This document shows, piece after piece, positions 22,659 to 34,200 of a stretch of 64,000 bases of DNA (the first letter of the stretch is position 1; the number at the start of each line of letters is the position of its first letter). The translations under genes and the position numbers were made by a program. Location of the stretch: NCBI RefSeq assembly GCF_033568475.1, contig NW_027331831.1:4898001-4962000 (forward strand), written 5' to 3'. The DNA is from Henckelia pumila. Lineage: Eukaryota; Streptophyta; Magnoliopsida; Lamiales; Gesneriaceae. The notes below the pieces were generated by a model, which ran no database searches, was not told the DNA's origin, and worked only from the letters and a program-made list of their open reading frames with translations.

Positions 22659-23662
22659 TGATACCCAGGAAGGAGACTAGCTCAACTCATCGATGACCCT
22701 AAGCTCAAAAGATTATTTATTAGCAAACCAGGATCGGCCAAAGGAGCTCGGGAGCTCGGCCAAGCTACCTCACCAAGTTTGACAGCTCGGGTTCGGGAGC
22801 TCGACCATGGGAGCTCGGGAGCTCGGCCAAGCTCTCTCACCAAGTTTGGCAGGTCGGGTCGGGAGCTCGGCCAATGGAGCTCGGGAGCTCGGTCAAGCGA
22901 GCTCACCAAATTTGGCAGGTCGGGTCGAGAGCTTGGGAGCTCGGCCAAGCTCCCTCACCAAGTTTGGCAGGTCGGGTCGGGAGCTTGGCCAGTGGAGCTC
23001 GGGAGCTCGGCCAAGCGAGCTCAGGAGCTCAGTTAAGCTCCCTCCACGATGGGCATAGAGCATTAGTTTTGAGATCAGCTTAGTAATGAAAAGCTCTGAA
23101 AGCTCAGTAAAGCTTTCTCCCTTTCTTTAGCAGAAGGTTAGCCTAGCAAGTTGGTTCGACAACTTCAATAGGCTAACTAGGATGTTAGGATCGGTTGTCT
23201 GTGACTATCTTAAAAGTTCAGCAATAACTTACTCATGACTAAGGGCAGCAACATAATTCCCTCGCAAAGGTAGTTCAGCTCAGATTGAGTATATCAATGT
23301 TTTCTTTGTCAGACAAGATTCGGGTAAGATCTCAGCCACAACATACGGGATTGTGATCCCGGGATTCTTGGATTTTTGATAAGGAAGGTAGGCGTAAGAT
23401 CCGAAGTCCTCTCCTATAAATATCAAGTTCATTTTCATTATTTGGATTTCAATTTTCACTCAAGTGCACACACCACTCTTTATATTTCGCTATCCTAGCA
23501 TCTGACTTAAGCGTCGTAGGGGATACGTCGGAACACCTTCCAGCCCCCCTTAACACTCTTGTTCGTGGTTTCAGGTTAGCAGCAGCTTATCATTCGTTGG
23601 AGAAGTTTCATTAATTCGGTTAATTAGCTCATCCAAGAGGATCACTTTATTGAGGTTTATCA
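22659..23662 (+). mobile_element. Solo LTR (1,004 bp) with perfect TGTAC target duplication
   Basis: The element runs TGATACCCAGG...GGTTTATCA with inverted TGATA/TATCA ends. The five bases TGTAC flank it on both sides (22654-22658 and 23663-23667). A TATA box (TATAAATATC) lies near 23416, and the downstream R/U5-like part contains GACTTAAGCGTCGTAGGGGA and GTGGTTTCAGGTTAGCAGC, a style seen in dicot Tat-type Gypsy LTRs. No internal region is present, so it is a solo LTR. The 5' half carries the GAGCTC-rich tandem array. Reading strand follows the TATA box. Confidence 0.85.
22736..23040. repeat. GAGCTCGG-rich tandem array inside the solo LTR
   Basis: About five diverged units of roughly 60 bp each carry GGGAGCTCGGCCAAGC, then TCACCAAGTTTGGCAGGTCGG. 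The array is much more GC-rich than its surroundings and gives rise to long spurious open frames on both strands. It sits in the U3 part of the LTR, upstream of its TATA box. Confidence 0.85.
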
Positions 23663-23866
23663 TGTACAAAAATTTTTTTTCAGTTAATTAATATTTAATT
23701 ACGTGACCAAGGCGTAAATCATTTATGTTATTACTAGGATAAATATTTCGCATCGGAGGAGTATAATATCGAATAACTTGTTAATGTGTCAAAAATCAAT
23801 TCATATGCCACTTATCGGGTTGATTAATATAAGTTATTTTCCTAAAAAAAAAATCAATTAAAAACC

Positions 23867-24276
23867 GAAAGCACCTCCAGCACCGATGGATATCGTACTA
23901 TCTTATTAAAGAAAAGACCCTCTAATTAACAAACTTTCAATTAATTGTTGAAGTTTTATTTGAAATTATCATTATCTCCTAAATTAATTTTCAATAAAAT
24001 CAAAATTATTAGGCAAAATAGTCATTTTATATGACTTTCTCTTTTCTAGCAATTAGATGTTTTGTTATTTACCAAAATAACACTCACTTTGTACCCTTTG
24101 ATATTATTTATTTACAAAAATGACACTCACTTTATAGGATATATCTATTTTTTTGAATATTTGTTTAGGAAAACATTATATTTTATTATTTTTAAAATTT
24201 TTAATTTATTATTTATTGTCTACATTAAAAAAACGAATTGTAAGAACACACAACATTAAAAAATACTAGTCATTGA
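23867..24276 (+). pseudogene. Remnant of a duplicated AOX last exon, split by a Helitron
   Basis: Bases 23867-23892 (GAAAGCACCTCCAGCACC and on) match the AOX final exon at about 17060-17088. The match resumes at 24270 with TCATTGATAAAG, containing the AOX stop codon, and continues through TTTGTTATTATTATCA. A one-base loss relative to the true AOX shifts frame. Scattered further matches to the AOX 3' flank follow, such as ACAAGGGATTTGAACA near 24632 and GCCTGAAGCAGCCTCCTG near 24993. Only the last part of the gene was duplicated; nothing of exons 1-3 is present. Confidence 0.85.
23893..24269 (+). mobile_element. Non-autonomous Helitron, 377 bp, with known empty site
   Basis: The element begins TCGTACTATCTTATTAAAG and ends AAATACTAG, the canonical TC...CTRR termini, and sits between A (23892) and T (24270). 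The unoccupied site survives in the true AOX gene: GGATA|TCATTG at 17084-17093, where the same bases are contiguous. This gives exact borders and shows insertion between A and T without target duplication. The 3' hairpin is decayed. The last 100 bp resemble the Helitron end at 7564-7660. It has no coding capacity. Confidence 0.88.
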
Positions 24277-24299
24277 TAAAGAAAGGAGAGGGCTTTGTT

Positions 24300-25250
24300 A
24301 TTATTATCATAATAATAATAATATTATCACTATACAATAATAATAATAATAATTATTATTATTATTAATATTATAAAACATTATGTTATTAGAGTAACTA
24401 ATTTCAGTATCTTAGATGTAACATCATTAACTTTTCAAAATCTTTTATATTATCTACTTTTAATTTTAAATTATTAAAAGTATTTTGTTATTATTTTTAG
24501 ATGGTCACTCTTAATAAAATAGTTTTAAAATTCATTAATTTAAAAATAACAAAAATTATAATATGTAAATAATTATTTCAACCGTACATGCACACCATAC
24601 GTATAGAAAAACATTAGTATATAAGACCTACAAGGGATTTGAACAAGGATGTAATTCCAACTTCTGTCCGTTTGGTTGAAGAAATCAACGAGTAAAAAAC
24701 ATTAGTTTTTTTTTTTTTTAATATTGATTGGTTATAAAAACTTTTTAAAATATATATGTACTCTTTGAGTTTCTGTTTTTTTTAAACAAACAAACAAACA
24801 AAGGCACTATTAAATATTTTGGATGAATAAATTCAAAATTGCTTTTGTTTGTGTTTGTTTGTTTGTGTTTTTTTATATAAAAACACTGTAAGAAGCTGAC
24901 ATATTTAACTATGACTATTGCCGCAGCTGCTATTGTTATTATTCTTTACATTTGACAACACTGGTTTAAATTGTAGGGTTACGACTTGCTGCCTGAAGCA
25001 GCCTCCTGTTGTAAGTAAAGTTGAAGGGAATTTGCTTCTTTGAATGTACAAAACAAGGATGCCAATTTTGTGCATTTATTTCTCTCTTTGTTTCTGAAAA
25101 TATTAACAGAACCAAATTCCAATATGCAAAACTTCAACACAAGCAATGTCCATGCAAGAAGTTGAAGATTGGGCAGTACACTTCAACACCTTTATTACAA
25201 TAAAGCAAGCCAAAATGAAACCAGCAGGCAACTCGCGCTGATCCGGCAAG
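24300..25250. other. AT-rich spacer with simple repeats, duplicated AOX 3' flank
   Basis: It contains a TAA/ATT-type simple repeat (about 24300-24365), an AAAC run near 24785-24802 followed by GTTT runs near 24845-24875 that could pair with it, and patches matching the AOX 3' flank (24960-25250 versus 17340-17640). No gene was recognised. Its right end is the HGL1 3' untranslated region. Confidence 0.5.
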
Positions 25251-25251
25251 G

Positions 25252-28200
25252 TCACAGCGTTCCTTGTACATCATACTCGTGGGATATCGCAAGAGGAGTT
25301 TCCTTTGAAACAGGTCTGTGTTCAGACCAGAGCTCTAAGTTAACGGTCCCTGTCCCCCAGTGGACCAGACATTTGTGTACTTGGTCTATGTCGAACCGGT
25401 TTCGTAGTGCCACGCCAAGACATTTATCAACAAGCTTCCATTCGCCTAAGGAAAACACATGACCAAGGTAGCCTCGGGTATAATAAATATCAAAAACAAT
25501 TTGGAAGGAATAAATCGATATTGTTTCAGGCCCATGTTTGATCCACCTTGATTTTTAGGCCTGCTGCAGTGCTGCTGATGTATCTTAATCAGAATGGAGG
25601 AAATATATATAAGAGACCAGATAGAATCTTACCATTGGGCCGGATATCGCCTTCAAAGAACTGCTCACCGGCATCTGGCCAGATTTCGTGGTTCGATCCA
25701 TCAATGGCAGTGAATGAAACGTATGATTCGGTGGGGTGTGGCAAATTGAATGTTGGATGCACCCGCAAGCACACAAGCCTGAGAACAGAAAAAACATGCT
25801 ACTTATAAATGCTTAAAGATGAATTATGCAACGAAAAAACAATAGCATAGAAGGAGAAGAAACAAGGAAATATGCCACTTCTTCATTATTGTAGAGAAGC
25901 CTGAGAACAGAAAAACATGCCACTTTTTCATTAAGTAGAGAAGGAGAAGAAACAAGAAAATATGTGGCATGCATGATTCTTTACCCGATCATGTAAAATA
26001 TTAAGGGATAAAATTAAATATTACAATACTAAATTGAGTGTTATTGAAACTTGTCTTGGGCTTGGCTAAAACCGAGCTCGAATGGAAGTTGGGCTACTCA
26101 AGTTATTGTTCAAGTGTGGCTCAATCTCCGAGCTTTGAGCGTGCGTTTACCACTGACAGCTAATTTTTAGAGACCAAACAGTTTAGTGAACTTCTATTTC
26201 CCAACTTATGTCGAGCTTCTGTTGCTCGAGCTCAAGCATCTCTATAAACGCATGGAAAAAACTTGATTTTGAGTTGCCAGATAAATAATAGAGTCGGCCA
26301 GAACATAAGACTAATCCAATTCGACCCGTACATGCATTCTAATGCCCAGCTAATATTAGCGGCAACTATGTAGGTGACCATGACACGTGAAAAAATGGTG
26401 TATTTTCATGAAATATGTCTCAAAGTTCATTAAGAAAACCGATTTCTGTGGTCAATTTTGTGCAAAACCGCGAAAATTTCCCATCAAGAGTTCACACAAC
26501 TAAACGCTTGGGTGACAAACCTTGAAAATCCTCCAGAACCAGCACCGACGTTCCGAGCAACAATGGTAGAATTGATTCCAAAAGTTTTTGATTTGTCTTT
26601 CAAGAAATAAATTTGTCGTTCGAGAATCAGTCCACCTCCAATATCACCTTCTAAGCTCAGCTTCTCAGATTCTCCAGGCTGCTCAAGTTCCTGTCTGTGT
26701 AGCAAGAATGTCATTATATGACAGATAAACCATCAATTTGTTTTACATGGATTACCATCATTTTTCGCATTATTTACATAACTATGATATCAGATTTAAG
26801 CTAATATCATATCAGCAAAATATACCATTCTTCAAAATTAGTTGTAACTGGATTTTTGTTTATGTCAGTACTTATGAATTCAAGAAAATTGATATTTCAA
26901 CTGGGTTGCATTGGTCTGTGTGTGCTGGAGAGGAATTGCATTTTGGAACTCTTGCTTTTTCATCCCATTCTGACAAAAATTGGACAAAATAGGACATTGA
27001 TATGCATTAAAATGGTGTAAAGTGAAATTTTCTCGTACTTAATGACATAATATTCCTCAGAGCAACCAGCAGATCTGTACTCCAAGCCGGTATATTCTTC
27101 ATACCCATTAATTTCAACTCGACTATGAAGCCACTGAATTCCTGTCACAAAAACAAGTCGAATTACAGTATCAGTACAAAAATATTAGCAAGTTGAAATC
27201 AAATAAAACTACAATCCTACCACGCTACCATGAACAATACTTCAAGAGATACGCAGGTTATAGGCATTAGTTTACCTGAAGGAAGGTGCTCCATGGAAAT
27301 AATTCTACCGCCAACCCATGGTACCACCTTTAAAAACCACTCTCCGCTTCTCATTTCCACAGGAGTTCGGGAAAGTTCTGTTCCCTTTCCACGAGACGCA
27401 TTATCAGAAACTGGAATACGTATAGCATTTTCTGAAACCAGATGCAAAATCAATGTGAGTTCTATTTTTGTATAAATGGAAGTATTTAGCTCCTTCTGAT
27501 TGAGTTATCCAAATTTCAGTGCATCTGTCCCTCATCACTCATGCCAAACACCTTATCTTGTGAGAGAAAAGGGGTCAGAGTAAGAAATACATGAAAATTT
27601 TCTAGAAAAAAATGAAAAGAAATCAAGAATTAGACTTAAAATGATACTGACAACAGTTGGACCAAAAGACGATAACTTATGATGAAGAACCAATAAAGTC
27701 ACCTATTCGAAATTTGAAGCGTTTTTCACTGGCTGACACTAAATCAGACACTTCAGTTTCTGAAGGCATTGGAATTTGCAGAAATTCTCCATCAGTACCC
27801 GAAGATTCGATCTAAGAGGGTCATGTAACAGATCCCAAAAGGCAACAACATATTAATTTAATCCAATGGATATAATAGCATAAAGGTTGAGTTGATAAAA
27901 AGCTCGATTTCCAAACAAGTGAAAATAACAAATACATACCATGGCACCTTTTCCAAGCAACAATTGCACATGCAAACAACGATTTGGTCTCTTCCAATAT
28001 CCTTCAGTCTGAGCAACCTTAACAGTCACAACAGAAGACTGTTGTTCAGCAACGTATGTCGTCAAGAGATATCCTCCACTTGTGTATTCATACCCGTCAC
28101 CTTTGTCTTCAAAGAGGATGCCTTGAGCTTTACCTGCAGTTTGAGATATCCAATAAATAAGCTATGATATTGCATTTCAAAGTGCTCCAGTATATATATG

Positions 28201-31200
28201 GCTGTTTGTTTCCTTACAAACTCGACACTTCACAGAAAACAAATCAGAAACATTATCATGTAAAAGTATATTTCATCAAGCATTTATTTACATGTTTGCT
28301 ATGCCACTTTAGTGCAAGTTAGATTGGAGCATAAATATAATAAAAATGACCATGTTATGGCAAAGGTAGGGTGGCAGGAATTGAGTATAGGATTAGGACC
28401 AAAATTTAAGATGTTTAATCCATATTTTAACATCAATCACCACAGAGCAGGCTCGAATAAAATGTAAGGTTATTTTAGAACTTGTGATGAAGTTTTTAAG
28501 CATAACTAAATTAATTTCGAATCACCAAGTTTTAAATTTTGAACAGAGAAAGACGGATCCACAAAACCGGCCTGAGTAGTTAAGGACTGAGGTTTGTTTG
28601 TATCAGCTGAAATAAACTATAATGCCAAGACGGAATATTACCATGTTCATCTAACGCCACTATCAGTGTTAAATCATCTGTAGGATTAGCTTCGCCAGTG
28701 TGTTGACAAACAGGAGCCACAGGAATGATCGATCCGCCTCGTAGATACAATGCCGGCAGATCCTAGGATAGTCGAAAGGGGACAAAATGTGGAGACAGGA
28801 ATATCAATTATTGAGCAAGATTTGAAAGATAATGGATATTGCCAACGGTTCATAAGATGTGGTACCGGATGTGAATCTTCAAAATCAAAACTGAGCCAAC
28901 AGCCTTTAGGTAAATTGTGCTGCATCTGATATAACTCCTGATTTTGTTCAGTGCTACAATATAATGTGCATCATATATTAACTGTTAGAAGTACGATGAT
29001 CAACTCCAATGACATATTAACTAGTTTCAGCACATAATAAGGATATGTGTTGTTTGTGATGGACTAACAGAGTAAAAGGGATATAAGGACTGGTGTCGAG
29101 TTTCTCAAATAAGCTGCACTTGGAACAAACAAACCGATAAACATACCATTATAGAATCACTTAGTGCTCTATATGGAAGGAAGAGTAATGAAACCTTGAA
29201 TAAACTAGGAGCGGACCCAACATAAACGCATTCTCCTGTCTTCTTAGCGCCAAGTCCTTGGAATCTGCGAAAAAGAAAAAACAAAAAACAAAAGAAATGT
29301 AAGTGCCCCAACGACAATCATTTGGATGTCAAAATTTATGAGAAATACCAGCAAAAAATGTGGGTGTCGCAACTGGAACACCCTTTGTATGAGCCATGTA
29401 AAACAGAGTATATATATGAGGTAACAGCCTATATCGTCTCCTTAATGCCAATCGGCACACTTCTTCACACTGTTCAGAAATATTAAATAAGGATGCCATA
29501 AGAACTACAATAGAATCTGATAGATAGAATTAAGAATCTAATATCATTTAAAAATTTGGAATTCAGAGTATCACAACTCCTGTTGATACAATCATGCAAG
29601 AACTGATCTCTCTTTTGTTGTCAAGGAAATATAAATAACACCAAAGCAAATTTTTCTGTATTTTACAGCTTCATCATTTTGAATTTTAGCATGCTAAAAA
29701 TCTCGTGAAAATATTATATCCATGCATTTAATGTTTACTATTTCAGGTAAATCAAGGAGAAAAACCTCTTCACCAAATGACCATGGCTCGTGATTGGTTG
29801 TGTCAGATTCAGAATGCCCACGGCAAAAAGGAAACAATGATCCAAAACCCATCCATCTAGCAAATAGCATTGGTGTTGCATTACCAGCATATCCACCGAT
29901 ATCTGGGCCTGAGAGTGGCTGACCACTGAGACCCTGAACACAAGCTCATATTGCCAAAGTTGCTGGAATATGTTAACAAAATCTACATATCTTAGAAGTA
30001 AAAACATTAAGACGTCCGGCAGTCATCAGCAGTTACATAAATGTAGCATGTGGCAAATTTTGCTTGCCCAGGGAAATAGCTATTCTGTGATTAACATTAC
30101 GGGAATTTATGCATAAACATTCATAAATGCTCAAATATATTCATATCCACAATTGAGCGGACTTCATCAATATATTACTATTTTATGTCAATCGTCGATA
30201 TATAGGTCACATTCATATATTTTCAACAGAGTCGGGGGAGGAAAATTCATCTACGCACTATAGTACTACAATCAAGGGAGACAAGTAATTCTTCTTTCCC
30301 CCTGTCAGTTTATACCTCTTCAAATTTGCAGATTATCTCGGTTTTTGGTAACACAGTCAATGTTGTTTATTCAATATTTAGCAGTCACATCCCTAACACA
30401 ACTGGATACAAATATATCAAATTAGTTTTTACCAGTTGAACAACCATGGGGATACTCATATGAAGATGCTCCCATGAAGAAATATTATCTCCTGTCCATG
30501 TGGCAGCATACTTCTGGCTACCCACAAACCCAGCTCGAGTAAGAACAAAGGGACGTTTTTTGTCATCTGCTAGCTTCATGCCATCATATGTTGATTTTGC
30601 CATCAGCGAGCCATAAACCTGTGACAAGCAACCTCATAGCAATGAACAAAAAAGTTTATGATTTTCATCAGGATGGATTAAAAGAAACAATCTAAGTAAT
30701 AAATTATGTTACAGTATAATGAGACACAACATTTAGAATGTATCTAAATATCAAGATTTCATTTGACAAATCAAACAAGATATATAAGGACAATTGTACG
30801 TTGTGATAGTATGAATGGTTCTGACAGCCACCAAGTTCTGAATCTCCCATATGTATATTACTCTCAGGCATTGTCTTTGTCACACTCTGTCACAAAAAAA
30901 AGTAAAACAAAAAGATTATAGACATCAAAGAAAAAATTGCCAATAAAAAGAGTTTTGATTTCACCTTAAAGACGGCTGGTTCATTCATATCATTCCATAT
31001 ACCATCTATCCCGTTAGGGATAAAGTCTTTAACTAGATCAATCCACCACGAACGGGTCTTTGATTGTGTATAATCGGGAAAAACACAAGGTCCGGGCCAG
31101 ACCTCTCCTAAGATAACAAACAATAATCAGTCAAATGCTTGGAGAGAATATTGAGCAAAAAATTGTTTAAACAAACAATCCCTGCTAAAAGAATTATCCT

Positions 31201-34200
31201 TCTTTTCTGAGCAACAGCATACCAGCATAAGGTTTTCCATCGGCAGTTTGAATCCATACATCTTCTGCTGAACCACTATCAAATACAAAATATCCCTCTT
31301 CAATTTTTATTCCTGGATCCAGCATCCAGATTGCTTTGAAACCAGTTAGATGAAGATGATCTACCAGAGACTTTGGATCTGGAAACCGCTCCTGCAAAAG
31401 GGAAGTCTGGTTTATTTCACCTATTGAAATTCATTCATCGAATGAAATTCATTTATCGAATGAATCACCTATAACCACAAAATGATTAGCTGGAAGCATT
31501 AAGCATGTACAAAGAATCAAGAAGAATAATGTAAACATCCTAGAACAAGACATGAGGAAATCCACTCTTGGAGAGGGCAAGTATCAAGAACCAACTTAAT
31601 GGAACACCCACCCCCACCCCCCTCTCCAACACACACACACAAATCGAAAATGGACATTGTCCTCACCTTCCTGTAGAAATTTAATAAGTTTCTTCTTAAG
31701 AAACAAAATTTATTACTAAATTTAAAATGTAAATATGAAGGGTAAGGATGTGCCTTCTAATTTATCAATGCAAAGATGAAGAATAAGGATATGTCTTCTA
31801 ATTTATCTTACAAAAAACACAAATTAATACCCGATGAGATGCGTAATCTTGACATGAGTACATTACTGAACCACTGACTTATGCTAACATAGTTGCTCAT
31901 CCAAGTAATAAAGCAAAATGAAATTTCTTTGAGATACATGTCTAGTTGTGCCCAAATGACAACAACATGTTCTTCCATAACAGAGATGTCTCCCCCATAT
32001 TGCTTCAAAAATCCATTTGTTTCTGTTTTTCTACAATCTCAAGTGCTAGTATTACTATCTCCCACAATTTTTTGGATCTTTTCTCCACACATGTAATTCG
32101 TCTCCCACAAAATTGCTACTATTGCTGCTACACCCATTAAAATCTGAAATCCATCAAGATCAAGTATTATACTGGCATAGTGAACATGCATAATAGGAAA
32201 ATGTGGTCACTAGATTTTTTGACATCTTTACATAACACACACCAGCTCAGATATCATCAAGAAAAATTTTTCTTGGTAGTATATCAAGAACATCCGATAA
32301 GCGATAAAATCCAATTAAGTACTTGTATCTTTGGAGGAATGCTAGATTTCATATTATATCATCAAGAAAGGTTTTTCTTGGCAGTACATCACGAGCATTG
32401 ATTTTGTTAAGGATGAAATCCTATTAAATAGTTTTATATTTGAAGGAATACAGGATTTTCAAATTAGAGGAAACAATTTATAACATGACATGGTTGGGTC
32501 ATTGGTCAGAAGGAGGAAAATAGAATTTCCGGAGAAAAATCCCAAACTCTCCAATTAGTTAAACCAAACCAAATAAATAAACAAAATTAAAAATAACTAA
32601 ATCATCTAAGACTGGTATTTAAAATATGAATAGACTAGTAGTAAATTGTTGTTTGGTTTTTATGAGATGGAGTGCAAAATATATTTGGTGCATAATCATA
32701 CTTTTATCAGATATTTTTTTCAGGATCGTTCTTGTGTTGATTTTAAAAAATCTAACAGATACTGACTCCATATGGCTTAAACCAATACATAAAACATCAA
32801 GCACGATACATATTTCCAGTTGCTGCAATTAACTTCCTTGTTTGAGAAGTAAACTTACTGTCAAAGATGAAAACCAACATGCCACAGGCCATTAATCAAG
32901 ACACAGCAACAAGTATGTGATACGGTTACAAAAACATTAATATCCTAGTGTCAACTTGGAGAAAACGCACCTTATTGAATGTAAAACAACGAAAACCATC
33001 CATGTAATCTATGTCATGCCATATGACATCACAAGGTATGCCTTTTTCTCGGAATGTTCTTGCAATCTAGAAGTAAACAAGGTCAATCAAAATAAAAAAC
33101 TGTCAATGTGGTCAGAAAATAGTAGGCCATGCATACAACGAATGACAAAATAAACCAAAATTAAATGGTTTCAAAGTTCAGATAGCCGGGAAACATTATT
33201 CTCCTAATCAAGCTTGAGGACTGAAAATTGAAAAAGACTTACGGATAGACTTGCAGACATGTGAAAAGATGAGAAGAGTGTCAAATTACGAGCAAATGTT
33301 AAATAAATATTAAAACAAATGGTATACCTCACGGACTCGTGCATCAGAATCATAGCTCCAACGGCATTGATGATAGCCCAATGACCACTTTGGGGGCATA
33401 AATACAGTTCCTGACAGAAAAAGCCTCAAAGAAGTAACCAATTAGAGAATAGAAACACATCACCGCCAAGCAACTGAAGACTTGAAACAAGAAAATTGTG
33501 GTAATCTTTGACTAAATTTTAAGAAATGAAAGTGACTCATTGATAGGCCGTGGCATCCTTCTTTCAAGAAGATTATACATTTTTATTTTCCTCGCAAATT
33601 TAATCATTATCAAACTCTGGTGTGCAGAGTCTAGTATTTTGCCCTGAAGCCAAATCAGATAGTTAAAAAAACATGCCATTTATTGGCAGAATCTATGAGA
33701 TAAAAGGGGACATTTGCTCAACATGACCTTGAGGGTGTCTGGTTATCAATTGTTCTATACTTTTCCTGCAAAACTACAACAATTAGAAACTAAGGACTTA
33801 AAGAATCTTGTTTCCTATCAGGGAAAAAAAAAGAAACTAAGACTTAAAGAAGAAGGAAAGATAAAGTGTTATAATAAACATTTTTAAAGACCATAGTGCT
33901 GAAAAGATGGTGCATATTGTCGCACACAATCTGAAAGAGAGCCTAATTACATGTGTGACTACCATCTCTTTCACGATTTTAACGAAAAATTGCACGATAA
34001 TCCAGGAACAAATGCCTAAAACCATTACATAGATTGTGACTTACCAACTGCTTGAGAGAAAGAAACCAGAACATCAACTGGTGAAGCAAACGGCCCGAAA
34101 GTGATAACGGGATAAGATGATAAAGAAATGAACCTTATATTTGATTCCTTCCGCAAATCAATCTGCTCAAGCAATACTAATCACCTAACAGTTAATGAAT

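Noticed and set aside
22736-23040. CRISPR-like array or long GC-rich open frames on both strands
   Set aside because: Units are contiguous without unique spacers, the genome is a plant nucleus, and the frames arise from the GAGCTC-rich repeat within an LTR; no protein family is recognisable.
32180-32832. Several small open frames on both strands
   Set aside because: They lie in HGL1 intron 7, partly in a local tandem duplication, with no recognisable domain.
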